Positions 45,521 to 54,788 of a DNA stretch of 64,000 bases are shown here, in pieces. The translations under genes were made by a program, and so were the position numbers. The stretch comes from Arthrobacter sp. 31Y (GTDB lineage: Bacteria > Actinomycetota > Actinomycetes > Actinomycetales > Micrococcaceae). Within the stretch, counting starts at the first letter, position 1, and every line of letters begins with the position of its first letter. The stretch covers positions 4,092,001 through 4,156,000 of the forward strand of contig NZ_JAFW01000001.1 of NCBI RefSeq assembly GCF_000526335.1. Reading direction: 5' to 3'. Under the pieces are notes generated by a model. The model was not told where the DNA came from. It ran no database searches and worked only from the letters and a program-made list of their open reading frames with translations.

Positions 45521-47097
45521 GTACGCTCGCGCCCGATACAACCCAGCATCGGCGCATCATGGGCAAGCCTGCGCTGTGGGCGGCAGCCGCCGGCGTGGCA
45601 GCAGGCGCTGCCGGGATCGCCGCAGGTGAACTGACAGCCGGTCTCCTGAGCCCGCTGGTTTCGCCCGTGACGGCCCTTGGCGGCGCGGTGATCGACGCTG
45701 TGCCTCCGGGAGTCAAGGATCTCGCGGTGCAGTTATTCGGCACCGCTGACAAGATCGTGCTGGTGGCCTGCATTGTGGGCGTCGCAGGAATTCTGGCAGC
45801 ACTCGCTGGTCTCCTGGAACGCCGCCGGCCCGGTTGGGGCCTGGCACTGGCTGGACTGGCTGGCGCCGCTGGACTGACCGCCGTCGTGACCCGCGCCCAA
45901 GCCAGTCCCCAAGCAGCCCTTGCACCGATCGTCGCCGCGGTTGTGACCATGATGCTGCTGCGAATGCTCGTGCGACGACTCGCAACCTGGGCTCCGTCGC
46001 AAGAAGCCCAAGGGCCTGAGCAGGCGCCGCTGGCCCGGCGAAGCTTCCTGAACGCCTTGGCCGGGACCTCGCTTGCCGCCGTCGTGGCCGGAACGGTGAC
46101 CACTGTCCTCACCAGGGCCACAGCGGTTGCCTCCGGTTTCCGTGGCTCAATGACGCTCCCGGAACCCGCCACGCCGGCGCAAACCATCCCGGCAGGGGCA
46201 TCCCTGTCCGTGGACGGCATCAGTCCTCTGGTGACCCCGAATACGGACTTCTACAGAATAGATACCGCTTTGACGGTCCCCGCCATCGATCCTCCCGCCT
46301 GGAAACTGAGGGTCACCGGCATGGTGGAACGCGAGGTGGAAATCGACTTTGCCACCCTCCTGGCCAAGCCCATGACCGAACGCCACATCACCATCGCCTG
46401 TGTGTCCAACAACGTAGGTGGCGACCTCATTGGCAACGCCCTTTGGCTGGGGTGGCCGGTCCGCGAACTGCTGGCCATGGCAGGGCCCAAAGCCGGCGCG
46501 GATATGGTCCTGTCCACTAGTAATGACGGCTGGACGGCCAGCACTCCTTTGGAGGCCCTCACCGATGACCGCGACGCGCTCCTGGCCGTCGGCATGAACG
46601 GTGAGCCGCTCCCGCTCGAACACGGATTCCCTGTGCGGATGATTGTGCCGGGACTCTACGGCTTCGTCTCAGCCACTAAATGGTTGACGGAACTGAAAGT
46701 CACACGCTTCGCCGACGACACCGCGTACTGGACGCCCCGGGGCTGGAGTGATCACGGACCCATCAAGACGCAGTCGCGCATCGACGTTCCCCGAAGTGGC
46801 CGGACAGTCCAATCCGGCAAGGTGCAATTCGGCGGTGTGGCTTGGGCTCAGCACAGGGGCATCAAGCGCGTGGAGCTCCGTGTCAATCGCGGACCATGGC
46901 AGCAGGCGACGCTGGCCGGTGCGATCTCCACCGATACCTGGTATCAGTGGCAGTTGGGTATCGACCTCACACCAGGCGACTACGAAGTGCAGGTCCGGGG
47001 CACCGACTCCACCGGTGTTCCACAGACCGAAGACAAGGCACCGGTAGCTCCGGACGGGGCCACGGGCTATCACACCATCAACGTCAAAGTGAGCTGA
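45517..47097 (+). CDS. Membrane-anchored molybdopterin-dependent (sulfite oxidase family) oxidoreductase
   Basis: A 526-aa protein. About four hydrophobic segments fill residues 18-155; a Tat-like motif ARRSFLNALAG follows at Arg174-Arg175 with a hydrophobic stretch; the molybdenum domain runs from about 225 and has the Mo-ligand cysteine in ITIACVSNNVGGD (Cys about 295). The dimerisation domain ends the protein. The cofactor part would lie outside the membrane after an internal Tat-like signal. ATGA overlap with the kinase links it to the two-component system; moeA follows. Confidence 0.9.
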   Translation: MSTLAPDTTQHRRIMGKPALWAAAAGVAAGAAGIAAGELTAGLLSPLVSPVTALGGAVIDAVPPGVKDLAVQLFGTADKIVLVACIVGVAGILAALAGLLERRRPGWGLALAGLAGAAGLTAVVTRAQASPQAALAPIVAAVVTMMLLRMLVRRLATWAPSQEAQGPEQAPLARRSFLNALAGTSLAAVVAGTVTTVLTRATAVASGFRGSMTLPEPATPAQTIPAGASLSVDGISPLVTPNTDFYRIDTALTVPAIDPPAWKLRVTGMVEREVEIDFATLLAKPMTERHITIACVSNNVGGDLIGNALWLGWPVRELLAMAGPKAGADMVLSTSNDGWTASTPLEALTDDRDALLAVGMNGEPLPLEHGFPVRMIVPGLYGFVSATKWLTELKVTRFADDTAYWTPRGWSDHGPIKTQSRIDVPRSGRTVQSGKVQFGGVAWAQHRGIKRVELRVNRGPWQQATLAGAISTDTWYQWQLGIDLTPGDYEVQVRGTDSTGVPQTEDKAPVAPDGATGYHTINVKVS

Positions 47098-47161
47098 GGC
47101 CCTAGTCTGGGTACGTCCGGAGAATTCACCGGAAGCCAGCGTGTCCCACAGGAGGTTGTCC

Positions 47162-48382
47162 GTGCCCAAATCTGTTGCAGCCCACCGCCAGGCAGTGGTG
47201 GAACTGCTGACCGGCGTCCTTGCGGGCAAGGGCAACATCACGCTGCCTTTGCTGGAAGCACTGGGTAAGGCGCTCGCCGTGGACGTCTACGCGCCACTTT
47301 CCTTGCCGCCGTTCGCCAACTCCCAAATGGACGGATTTGCCGTCCGCTCAGCAGATATTCCCGACGGCGGTGCGGAGCTCCGGGTCGCGGCGCCGGTTCC
47401 GGCAGGTGCCGCGCCGGCAGCACTTAAGCCCGGCTTCGCCGCCCCCATTATGACCGGGGCCATGATCCCCGAGGGGGCTGACGCCGTCGTGCCCATTGAA
47501 AAGGCCACACCGAACACCTTCCCGGGCCCGGCTGCGGAAGATGCTGTTGTGGAACTGCCTCCGGTGGCTCCCGGCACTTATGTCCGGGACAGCGGCAGTG
47601 ACATCGGGAAGGGTACCTTGGCGCTGGCCGCCGGTACCCGGATGGGGCCCGCACAACTGGGCTTGTTGGCCGCCTTGGGCCTGACAACCGTCGAAGTCCG
47701 CCAACCCTGCCGCGTCCTTCTGGTCACTACCGGCGATGAGGTGGTGGAACCGGGGTCTGAACTCACGTCCGGCAAGATCTTCGACTCCAACGGAACATTG
47801 CTCGAAGCGTCCATGCGACAGGCAGGCCTGGAGGTGGTTCGCACCGGGATTTCCGACGACGAGCCCGCAAAGCTGCTGGCAGTCCTCCGCCACCACACCG
47901 GACCGGGGGACAGCCGCGTGGATCTCATCGTCACTACCGGGGGAGTGAGCAAGGGCGCCTACGAAGTAGTCCGGCAAGCCATGGCTGATCAACCGGTGGA
48001 TTTCCTCCCGGTGGCCATGCAGCCGGGAGGACCCCAGGGATTGGGTAGCTTTGAGGGTGTTCCCTTCCTCGGCTTTCCGGGAAACCCTGTCAGCTGCCTG
48101 GTCTCCTTCGAGATGTTTCTCCGGCCCGCCCTTTCGCTGGTACTGGGAACTCCGGCGCCGCGACAGGTGCTCAGGGCACGCCTTGCCCAACAGCTGACTT
48201 CCCCGGAAGGCAAGCACCAGGTCCGTCGGGGGACCTTGGACGCGGATGGAACGGTCCGGATGGAGGGTGGGGCAGGTTCGCACCTGGTCCACTCCTTGGC
48301 AAAGGCCAACGCACTGGTACAGATTCCGGGCGACGTCACGGAACTCGCCGAAGGGGACGAAGTGGAAGTATGGATGCTGTGA
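47162..48382 (+). CDS. moeA: Molybdopterin molybdotransferase MoeA
   Basis: A 406-aa enzyme inserting molybdate into adenylated molybdopterin. Motifs: [14 protein letters not shown], the [17 protein letters not shown] block, [14 protein letters not shown] and [14 protein letters not shown], with the terminal beta-barrel domain. GTG 47162 is preferred over GTG 47141 because CAGGAGG lies 6 nt before it. Overlaps moaC by 13 nt. Confidence 0.93.
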   Translation: MPKSVAAHRQAVVELLTGVLAGKGNITLPLLEALGKALAVDVYAPLSLPPFANSQMDGFAVRSADIPDGGAELRVAAPVPAGAAPAALKPGFAAPIMTGAMIPEGADAVVPIEKATPNTFPGPAAEDAVVELPPVAPGTYVRDSGSDIGKGTLALAAGTRMGPAQLGLLAALGLTTVEVRQPCRVLLVTTGDEVVEPGSELTSGKIFDSNGTLLEASMRQAGLEVVRTGISDDEPAKLLAVLRHHTGPGDSRVDLIVTTGGVSKGAYEVVRQAMADQPVDFLPVAMQPGGPQGLGSFEGVPFLGFPGNPVSCLVSFEMFLRPALSLVLGTPAPRQVLRARLAQQLTSPEGKHQVRRGTLDADGTVRMEGGAGSHLVHSLAKANALVQIPGDVTELAEGDEVEVWML

Positions 48383-48909
48383 ATGAAACCTCCGGGACCA
48401 CAGAACCCGCTACTGGCTTGACCCACCTCAGGCAGGACGGCACCGCGCAGATGGTGGACGTCTCTCAAAAGGCCGTCACTACACGTGTTGCGACTGCCAC
48501 GGCCACTGTCCGCAGCACGCCCACAGTACTGGCCCTGCTGGGCGCCGGCGAGCTGCCCAAGGGCGACGCCCTCGCCGTAGCGCGCGTCGCAGGGATCATG
48601 GCGGCAAAGAAGACCTCCGATCTGATTCCGTTGTGTCATCCGTTGCCGATCTCCAAGGTCACCGTGGACTTTGAGCTGGGCGCCGACTCGGTTGGCATCC
48701 TGGCGACTGTAAAGACCAAAGGCGTGACCGGCGTCGAAATGGAAGCCCTGACGGCGGCTTCGGTTGCCGCCTTGAGCGTCTACGACATGATCAAGGCCGT
48801 GGACAAGCATGCAGTGCTGAGCGATATCCGTGTGCTGGCCAAGAGCGGTGGAAAAAGCGGCGACTGGGACGTCTCCGCGCCATCACCTGCCGCGGAGGCG
48901 GGCGCGTGA
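48370..48909 (+). CDS. moaC: Cyclic pyranopterin monophosphate synthase MoaC
   Basis: A 179-aa MoaC, second step of molybdenum cofactor synthesis after MoaA. Motifs: [20 protein letters not shown] at the start, [17 protein letters not shown] with the conserved Cys-His, and [17 protein letters not shown]. Overlaps mogA by 4 nt (GTGA). Confidence 0.95.
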   Translation: MDAVNETSGTTEPATGLTHLRQDGTAQMVDVSQKAVTTRVATATATVRSTPTVLALLGAGELPKGDALAVARVAGIMAAKKTSDLIPLCHPLPISKVTVDFELGADSVGILATVKTKGVTGVEMEALTAASVAALSVYDMIKAVDKHAVLSDIRVLAKSGGKSGDWDVSAPSPAAEAGA

Positions 48910-49403
48910 GTGCGTGCGAGCCGAACGCGCCAAGGAAGGCCGGCGTCGTGATCGCATCCACCCGCGCAGCTGCAGGAGTTTACGCCGACGAGACGGGTCC
49001 GATCATCCTCGACTGGCTCAATGAACACGGCTTCAACACGTTCCCCGCCATGGTGGTGCCGGACGGTGAGCCTGTTGGCGCTGCCCTGAGGGCACTCCTG
49101 ACACAGGAACCCGCCGTGGTGATCACCAGCGGAGGAACGGGCCTTAGCCCGGATGACCGCACGCCCGAAATGACCCTGCCGCTCCTCGAACGCGAGATCC
49201 CGGGCATCATGGAGGGCATTCGGCGCGCCGGCGCTGCCAAAACCCCCATGGCCATGCTGAGCCGTGGCCACGCCGGGGCGGCTGGCAAGACGTTCATCAT
49301 CAACCTGCCCGGATCCCCGAAAGGCGTCATGGACGGGTTGGCTGTCCTGGACCCTTTGATCGGGCATCTCTGTGAGCAATTGGAAGGAAACCATGGGCAC
49401 TGA
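48906..49403 (+). CDS. mogA: Molybdopterin adenylyltransferase (MogA/MoaB)
   Basis: A 165-aa MogA/MoaB-type protein adenylating molybdopterin for MoeA. The signature is [18 protein letters not shown], with a C-terminal [19 protein letters not shown] start overlapping moaC stop. Which of MogA or MoaB naming applies cannot be told from sequence. Confidence 0.9.
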   Translation: MSACEPNAPRKAGVVIASTRAAAGVYADETGPIILDWLNEHGFNTFPAMVVPDGEPVGAALRALLTQEPAVVITSGGTGLSPDDRTPEMTLPLLEREIPGIMEGIRRAGAAKTPMAMLSRGHAGAAGKTFIINLPGSPKGVMDGLAVLDPLIGHLCEQLEGNHGH

Positions 49404-49848
49404 AACAAACTTTGAAGTGATCAGCGCTGTTCTGAGCGCCGAGCCCATTTCCGTGGACCAAGCCATCAACGCGGTCGAATCGGAGACTGCGGGTGCGGTT
49501 GTCAGCTTCAGCGGCGTCGTCCGGAATCACGACGGCGGCAAGGCCGTAGACCGGCTGAGCTACAGTGCGCATCCCACCGCGCACCAGGTGATGTCAGACG
49601 TCGTGGCGCAGCTGGTGGCCGAACACTCCGGAGAAGCTGCCCAACCTGTGAGGATCTGGGCAGCGCACAGGATCGGCATGCTGGAGATCGGGGACCCTGC
49701 ACTGGTATGCGCGGTGGCTGCTGCCCACCGCGGCCAGGCGTTCGCTGTGTGCGCCGAGCTTGTGGACCGGGTCAAAGAGCAGGTCCCCATTTGGAAGGAA
49801 CAGTTCTTCACGGACGGCACCGTGGAATGGGTCGGAGCAGGGGAGTAG
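49393..49848 (+). CDS. moaE: Molybdopterin synthase catalytic subunit MoaE
   Basis: A 151-aa MoaE that transfers sulfur from MoaD to precursor Z. Motifs: AGAVVSFSGVVRNHDGGK, LSYSAHPTAHQVM, WAAHRIGMLEIGD and a lysine-containing VPIWKEQFFTDGT. ATG 49393 has GGAAGG upstream and overlaps mogA by 11 nt; GTG 49372 is possible but less supported. Ends the Moco operon. Confidence 0.93.
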   Translation: MGTETNFEVISAVLSAEPISVDQAINAVESETAGAVVSFSGVVRNHDGGKAVDRLSYSAHPTAHQVMSDVVAQLVAEHSGEAAQPVRIWAAHRIGMLEIGDPALVCAVAAAHRGQAFAVCAELVDRVKEQVPIWKEQFFTDGTVEWVGAGE

Positions 49849-49866
49849 GCCGGAGTAACGGTTCCT

Positions 49867-49884
49867 GCCGGGCTCCGGCCCGGC
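49867..49884 (+). terminator. Short GC hairpin between moaE and dapB
   Basis: GCCGGGC, loop TCCG, GCCCGGC form a perfect 7-bp stem, 18 nt after moaE and 2 nt before the dapB -10 box. Confidence 0.5.
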
Positions 49885-49886
49885 GG

Positions 49887-49892
49887 TAGGGT
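49887..49892 (+). promoter_or_regulatory. -10 box TAGGGT, leaderless dapB
   Basis: TAGGGT ends 7 nt before ATG 49900; no ribosome site is present. Confidence 0.5.
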
Positions 49893-49899
49893 TAACGGC

Positions 49900-50658
49900 A
49901 TGACCGAACAACTTGCTGTTGCAGTGCTGGGCGCCCACGGGCGTATGGGAATGGAAGCCGTTAAGGCTGTTGACGCAGCGGAAGACATGAAGCTGGTGGC
50001 CGCTTTGGGCCGCGGCGATTCCTTGGAGAAACTGCTCGACGCCGGTGCACAGTACGTTGTTGACCTGACCGTTCCGGACACCACCGAGACCAACGTCCGG
50101 TTCGTCGTCGAGCACGGCATCCATGCAGTGGTAGGTACCACTGGCTGGAATGCCCAACGCCTTGAATCCTTGCGTGACCTCCTGGAACAGAATCCGGCCA
50201 CTGGTGTCCTGATAGCCCCGAACTTCGCCCTTGGTTCGGTGCTCGCGTCCGCCTTCGCGGCGAAGGCCTCGCAATACTTCGAGTCCGTGGAAATCATCGA
50301 ATTGCACCACCCCAACAAGGTGGATGCTCCCTCCGGTACCGCTGTCCGCACAGCGCAGCTGATCGCTGAAGCCCGTCAGGACGCCGGAGTCCCGGCAAGC
50401 CCGGACGCCACTGAAACATCCTTGGACGGTGCCCGCGGCTGCGACGTGGACGGTGTCCGTGTCCACAGCGTCCGCCTCCGTGGCCTGGTGGCCCACCAGG
50501 AAGTGCTTTTCGGTGGTCCCGGCGAGCAGCTGACGTTGCGGCACGACTCCTTCGATCGCGCATCCTTCATGCCAGGTGTCCTGCTGGGGCTTCGTAAAGT
50601 TGCAGCCAACCCCGGCCTCACCGTGGGCTTGGACGGCTACCTGGACTTGGGGCTCTAA
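49900..50658 (+). CDS. dapB: 4-hydroxy-tetrahydrodipicolinate reductase
   Basis: A 252-aa NAD(P)H enzyme of the lysine/diaminopimelate pathway, following DapA (encoded at 54.8 kb). Motifs: LGAHGRMGMEAVKAV nucleotide site, VVGTTGWNAQRLESL, APNFALGSVL, and the substrate site ELHHPNKVDAPSGTA. Followed after 4 nt by the TPR-like membrane protein. Confidence 0.95.
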   Translation: MTEQLAVAVLGAHGRMGMEAVKAVDAAEDMKLVAALGRGDSLEKLLDAGAQYVVDLTVPDTTETNVRFVVEHGIHAVVGTTGWNAQRLESLRDLLEQNPATGVLIAPNFALGSVLASAFAAKASQYFESVEIIELHHPNKVDAPSGTAVRTAQLIAEARQDAGVPASPDATETSLDGARGCDVDGVRVHSVRLRGLVAHQEVLFGGPGEQLTLRHDSFDRASFMPGVLLGLRKVAANPGLTVGLDGYLDLGL

Positions 50659-50662
50659 GACC

Positions 50663-51151
50663 ATGGGTAATTTTTGGACGTCATTTAAGAGAAACCGCAC
50701 AAAAATCTGGGTAGGTGCCATCACCCTGCTGTTGGTGCTCTACCTGGTGGTTTCCGTACAGCGCTCGTTCCTTTTGCTCGGCGACCCCAACCTGGTTGCC
50801 AAGGGGATCGGGGCGGCCTATTTGGTCCTGCCAGTGGTTGGAGCGTGGGCGCTCATCCGTGAGCTGCTCTTTGGCGCCCGGACCGAGCAAATGGCCAAGG
50901 TCCTTGAGGCCGAGGGCGGGTTGCCGGTGGATGACCTTCCGCGCACTCCGGGCGGCCGCATTGTCCGCGCGGCCGCTGACGCCGAGTTTGAGAAGTACCG
51001 CGTTGAGGCCGAGGCCGCTCCCGGGGATTGGCGTTCCTGGTTCCGCCTGAGCTGCGCTTATGATGCCTCAGGGGATCGCAAACGTGCCCGCGCTGCCATG
51101 CGTGACGCCGTGAAACTCTTCCGTTCTCAGCCCACAGTTGCAGGCCGGTGA
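50663..51151 (+). CDS. Membrane protein with TPR-like C-terminus
   Basis: A 162-aa protein: two hydrophobic segments near residues 14-30 and 42-64, a polar linker, then a TPR-like helix pair (WRSWFRLSCAYDASGDRKRARAAMRDAVKL). Homologues follow dapB in related genomes; function unknown. Its end overlaps the converging gene by 25 nt. Confidence 0.78.
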   Translation: MGNFWTSFKRNRTKIWVGAITLLLVLYLVVSVQRSFLLLGDPNLVAKGIGAAYLVLPVVGAWALIRELLFGARTEQMAKVLEAEGGLPVDDLPRTPGGRIVRAAADAEFEKYRVEAEAAPGDWRSWFRLSCAYDASGDRKRARAAMRDAVKLFRSQPTVAGR

Positions 51152-52362
51152 CTACCCAGGCTTGATGCAGCGTGGGCTGCCCATTCCAGTGGTCCCCGGC
51201 GCCGGAGCACTGTGAAAAGGACTCCTATGGCAACTGCAGTGAGTGCTTGGGCCCAATACATGCCTTCGTCAGTCCAGCCCGAAGGCAAAGGTTGGTTGGT
51301 GAAGCCGGACACCATCCAGACGTGGGCGGAGTAGAGGCTTAAGGTCATGGCACCCGGGCCGCTCAACAGCACCAGGAAGTTGACCTTGATCCGCTCCGCC
51401 AGGGTGCCAAGCAGCAAGAACAAACCCACTACCGCCGCAGCAACGCCGCCGCTGTGGAGCAGGTCCAGGGTGGTCCCGGCATGCGGGGCTGCCGTGGCCA
51501 ACCACCACCAGGAGCCCGTCTGTTCCAGGCCGGTGACGTTCACCTGAAGCATGCTTTCCAACGGATACCCCCTGGTGCCCGGGAGGACTGAGAGTGCAGT
51601 CCGTCCGCCCCACACCTCCATAGCCAGGATCCCGACGACTTTTGCCAGGCCGGCTACGGCAATCCCGCACGTCACCAGCAGCAACTGAACTTTCGCCGTC
51701 GTCAACGCCAACCGGCCGATGACCAGCCCGATCAGCAGATACGAGATCCACTGGAAGACGGGGTAGTAGCCGGTAAAGAAGAGGTCTCCCAGGAGCCGTG
51801 CCGGGGTCCCCAGATCCTCCCAGTTGGGATTGTGGCTCAACTGCAGGGGAGGGGTGGCGTCCAACAGGAGGGGGCGGACAAGATATGCCAGCAGCGGGGA
51901 TAGCAGTACCCATCCGAGTGCCCAGAAGCAGAGTGCCTTGAGCCGGAGGCCAAGGAACGGCAGGATGCACAGGAACAGGACTGCGTAGTGAACCAGGATG
52001 ATGGCGACGTTGACGTCAAGGCCTCCCAACATCAGTCCGACGACGGCAATCACCAGGGCGCGCATGGCAACTCCGCGCCGGGAAGCCCACAGGTCCGGGC
52101 CGCTGCGGGGCTCCTGCTTGCCTGTGCTGAGCGCCAATCCGATGCCGGCCAGCACCGCGAAGAGGGCTGCGGAACGGCCTGAGAAGACCAACCCTACAAA
52201 CGTTGGATCCCACTGCGGGGAAGGTCCGAACGTGGGCATCAAGTGCGTAGCCATCATCCCCAGTAATGCCGCACCCCTGGCAGCATCGATTCCAGTGAGC
52301 CGCGAGGAGACCGTGCCTTTGCCGGGGACTTTCCGCGGAGGCGCCGTCTCTTGCGAAGTCAT
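51127..52362 (-). CDS. Polytopic membrane protein, heparan-alpha-glucosaminide acetyltransferase-like
   Basis: A 411-aa protein with about ten hydrophobic helices. Begins LTGIDAARGAALLGMMATHL, the R-G start of the DUF1624/DUF418 acyltransferase-like families, followed by SGRSAALFAVLAGIGLAL. May transfer an acyl group to a cell-surface sugar or lipid; unproven. Overlaps the preceding gene at the 3' end. Start MTSQETAPP at 52362 has no clear ribosome site. Confidence 0.75.
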   Translation of the reverse strand: MTSQETAPPRKVPGKGTVSSRLTGIDAARGAALLGMMATHLMPTFGPSPQWDPTFVGLVFSGRSAALFAVLAGIGLALSTGKQEPRSGPDLWASRRGVAMRALVIAVVGLMLGGLDVNVAIILVHYAVLFLCILPFLGLRLKALCFWALGWVLLSPLLAYLVRPLLLDATPPLQLSHNPNWEDLGTPARLLGDLFFTGYYPVFQWISYLLIGLVIGRLALTTAKVQLLLVTCGIAVAGLAKVVGILAMEVWGGRTALSVLPGTRGYPLESMLQVNVTGLEQTGSWWWLATAAPHAGTTLDLLHSGGVAAAVVGLFLLLGTLAERIKVNFLVLLSGPGAMTLSLYSAHVWMVSGFTNQPLPSGWTDEGMYWAQALTAVAIGVLFTVLRRRGPLEWAAHAASSLGSHRPATVG

Positions 52363-52412
52363 GCAGCGATCGTCTCATAATCAACCGCGTTCCGACTGTA
52401 GAGTTCCATGAC

Positions 52413-53396
52413 ATGGAATCTGTGAACGCCCAGTGGGCCGGAGCTTTCGAGGTCGTCCACGACTCCGATGGATGGCAACAGTTCAGACGCCTTGATCCGG
52501 CACTGTTCATGCCTCCAGCCACAGATGGGCTGGAAGAACGTGCCAGGATGTGCGCCGGAATCCACGCGACGTGGACGGCGACATCGGGGCATATGGTGAT
52601 TGAAGCCGAAGGCCCGGAGGATGGATCTCCCTTCGACGTCCTGGTAAACGGAGTCCTTCGGCATCGCGTCCCTGGGGCTGGACGTGTCAGTCATGACCTT
52701 GACCTTGGTGATATGCCGCCGCACTCCAGAGTCCAGGTGTGGCTGCCGCACTATGGTTTCCTGAAGGTGCTGGAGGTTTCCCTGAAAGGCCAGGACGTGA
52801 AGGTTGCCGCGGAAACGGGTAAGAGATGGATCGCCTACGGAAGTTCCATCACCCAATGCCGGACAGCACATGGTCCCTCCGAGGCGTGGCCGGCGTTGGT
52901 GGCCAGGGAACTCGGCTGGCGATTGCAGTCCTTGGGCTTCGGGGGCGAATGCCAGCTGGACCCTGCAGCCGAGAGCACGATCTCCCAACTTCCGGCAGAT
53001 GTTATTTCCCTGTGCTTGGGCATCAACAGTTACAACGTGGCCGCCTTCTCGGGAAGGACGTTCGCAAGCCAGGTCCTGGGGTTTGTCAGCAATGTTCGTC
53101 GGGCGCACCCGGGCGTGCCCATTGCGGTCATTTCTCCTGTGTTGTCGGTTCCCCGTGAAGATGTGCCCAACTCTGCAGGCTGGACGCTGGCTGACTACAG
53201 GAAAGCAGTAGCCGACGTCGTCCGGACGGTCCGAGAACGCGGGGATGCAAACGTTCACCTGCTCGACGGTGCCAGCGTCTTCGCGCCGGAGGAAGCCGTT
53301 GCTTTGATGCCCGATACGTTGCATCCCAACAACGAGGGCTACCGGTTGATGGCTGAGAGGCTGGGGCCGCGCCTGGCCGCGGTAGCCACCGGCTGA
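52413..53396 (+). CDS. SGNH/GDSL-family esterase
   Basis: A 327-aa hydrolase. The first 130 residues form a beta-rich domain (for example GHMVIEAEGPEDGSPFDVLV) and the SGNH domain follows: catalytic Ser in WIAYGSSITQ, Gly/Asn of blocks II-III in SLGFGGECQ and CLGINSYN, and the Asp/His pair in PDTLHPNNEGY. No signal peptide was seen. A TAGAGT at 52399 lies 8 nt before the ATG. Substrate unknown, possibly an acetylated carbohydrate. Confidence 0.85.
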   Translation: MESVNAQWAGAFEVVHDSDGWQQFRRLDPALFMPPATDGLEERARMCAGIHATWTATSGHMVIEAEGPEDGSPFDVLVNGVLRHRVPGAGRVSHDLDLGDMPPHSRVQVWLPHYGFLKVLEVSLKGQDVKVAAETGKRWIAYGSSITQCRTAHGPSEAWPALVARELGWRLQSLGFGGECQLDPAAESTISQLPADVISLCLGINSYNVAAFSGRTFASQVLGFVSNVRRAHPGVPIAVISPVLSVPREDVPNSAGWTLADYRKAVADVVRTVRERGDANVHLLDGASVFAPEEAVALMPDTLHPNNEGYRLMAERLGPRLAAVATG

Positions 53397-53481
53397 CCCG
53401 CTAGCTGGAGTGAGTGCTGCTCAAACGCACGTCACCGGTGTGGTCCTCGCTGAGGTCATCGCTGTACAACCCAGCTCTTGT

Positions 53482-53501
53482 ATTCGAATATATGTTCGAA
53501 T
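53482..53501. promoter_or_regulatory. LexA (SOS) box before the DUF222-like ORF
   Basis: A 20-bp near-perfect palindrome with core TCGAATATATGTTCGA (53484-53499), one mismatch. It matches the actinobacterial LexA motif TCGAA(N6)TTCGA and resembles the box at recA. It abuts the TAGCAT -10, where LexA would block polymerase. Confidence 0.75.
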
Positions 53502-53506
53502 AGCAT
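53501..53506 (+). promoter_or_regulatory. -10 box TAGCAT, leaderless SOS ORF
   Basis: TAGCAT ends 6 nt before ATG 53513; no ribosome site. Directly downstream of the LexA box. Confidence 0.5.
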
Positions 53507-53512
53507 TGCTGC

Positions 53513-53848
53513 ATGAACGATGTTCCCAAGCCGCCGGACGGCCTCCAAGGACCCATGAAAGCGATGAGCCCGGGCGTGGTCGATTTCCTTTTCAGGCAAC
53601 TCGTTGCCGGCGAGCCCCCGGAAGATACCCAGTGGCGCCGCGAAGGCACTGCCTTGGCTGAGCAGGTGCCGGGCGCCGAACTCGCCCGCCGGTTGTCCGA
53701 GACAGACCTAGCATCTTTAACACCCCTCGAACTCTTTGAATACGTTCGCGCCTCCCAGCGCTTGGTGGCTTGGGCGGAGCAACTCAAGGAACGGGCCGTG
53801 GCGAACTACTGCGCGGAGGAGCCGGCGCGCGCACCTAAACCAGCATGA
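53513..53848 (+). CDS. Short DUF222-like (13E12-type N-terminal) protein, probably truncated
   Basis: A 111-aa protein. ELARRLSETDLASLTPLELF and the following VRASQRLVAWAEQLKERAVA look like the N-terminal helices of DUF222/13E12-repeat HNH endonucleases, which normally run to 400-500 aa. Here the frame stops after an Ala/Pro tail and the next gene is a nitrilase, so the HNH part is absent. It could be a deletion remnant or a stand-alone small SOS protein. The LexA box and leaderless promoter look functional. Confidence 0.6.
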   Translation: MNDVPKPPDGLQGPMKAMSPGVVDFLFRQLVAGEPPEDTQWRREGTALAEQVPGAELARRLSETDLASLTPLELFEYVRASQRLVAWAEQLKERAVANYCAEEPARAPKPA

Positions 53849-53859
53849 CGGAGGTCGAA

Positions 53860-53865
53860 TAAGAT
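53860..53865 (+). promoter_or_regulatory. -10 box TAAGAT, leaderless nitrilase gene
   Basis: TAAGAT ends 6 nt before GTG 53872; no ribosome site. Confidence 0.5.
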
Positions 53866-53871
53866 GGCGGC

Positions 53872-54717
53872 GTGACCCACGCATCGCAAACGGCTCAGAG
53901 CCGCCGCCTCCATCCACAAGCAGGCGAAGAAACGCGGACCCCCGCGAGATTGCTGACCGCCGTCGTGCAGTATGAAGCACTCCCTGCTGACGGAGAGGGG
54001 GAGGCCGTTGCTGCAAACGTCGCAACCCACGTCGGGTTTGTGGAACGTGCCCGGGCGGAAGGGGCACGCTTCGTGCTGTTTCCCGAGTTCTCACTGACGG
54101 GCTATGAACTGGATGCGCTCGCCGCAGCCGCATCGCCAAGTCATCCAGGTCCTTGGCTGACTGACCATGATGCGAGGTTGCAGCCCCTTCAGGAAGCTTG
54201 CATCCGAACCGGAACAACTGTTGTTGTCGGGGCGCCATGGCGGGAGCCGGATCTGACGCCCCGGTTGGCTTCGCTCGTCATCGGGCCTGACGGGACAATT
54301 CGGCCCGTTTTCAAGACCCATCTGCACGGAGCGGAAGGCAAACTGTTCGTCGCTGGCGCAGGGCCCGGAGTGATCACTGTGGACGGATGGCGGATCGCGC
54401 TCGCAGTCTGCGCTGACGCTGCGCATCCCTCACACGCTGCGGCCGCGGCGGACGCCCAAGCGGACGTATACGCAGTTTCCGCTCTGTACACGCATGGTGA
54501 GGAACTTCGCCTTGGTCTGCATATGGGTGCCCGGTCAATGGACCACAGGCTGTTCGGGCTCTTGGCAAACCTGGGTGGAGAAACCCCGTTGGGCACCTCG
54601 TGCGGGCTCAGCGGCGCGTGGGGCCCTGATGGCGCGTCGATGGTCCAGGTGAAAGGCGTCGGAACGGAAATTGTCATGGCAGAGTTGGAGCTGTCACGCC
54701 TCAATCACTACAGGTAA
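53872..54717 (+). CDS. Nitrilase-superfamily carbon-nitrogen hydrolase
   Basis: A 281-aa hydrolase of amides, nitriles or carbamoyl compounds. The Glu-Lys-Cys triad is visible: Glu in VLFPEFSLTGYEL, Lys in VFKTHLHGAEGKLF and Cys in ALAVCADAAHPSHA. The first 25 residues are a polar extension before the LLTAVVQYEA strand. GTG 53872 is supported by TAAGAT 6 nt upstream. Substrate unknown. Confidence 0.88.
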   Translation: MTHASQTAQSRRLHPQAGEETRTPARLLTAVVQYEALPADGEGEAVAANVATHVGFVERARAEGARFVLFPEFSLTGYELDALAAAASPSHPGPWLTDHDARLQPLQEACIRTGTTVVVGAPWREPDLTPRLASLVIGPDGTIRPVFKTHLHGAEGKLFVAGAGPGVITVDGWRIALAVCADAAHPSHAAAAADAQADVYAVSALYTHGEELRLGLHMGARSMDHRLFGLLANLGGETPLGTSCGLSGAWGPDGASMVQVKGVGTEIVMAELELSRLNHYR

Positions 54718-54775
54718 CCGCAGTGAATGAGGGCCATCAGGCGGGACCCATTATTCCAACAAGCCTGTCACAGGG

Positions 54776-54781
54776 TAACGT
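54776..54781 (+). promoter_or_regulatory. -10 box TAACGT, leaderless dapA
   Basis: TAACGT ends 7 nt before ATG 54789, which lacks a ribosome site, and excludes the open frame starting at 54723. Confidence 0.5.
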
Positions 54782-54788
54782 TTTTCAT

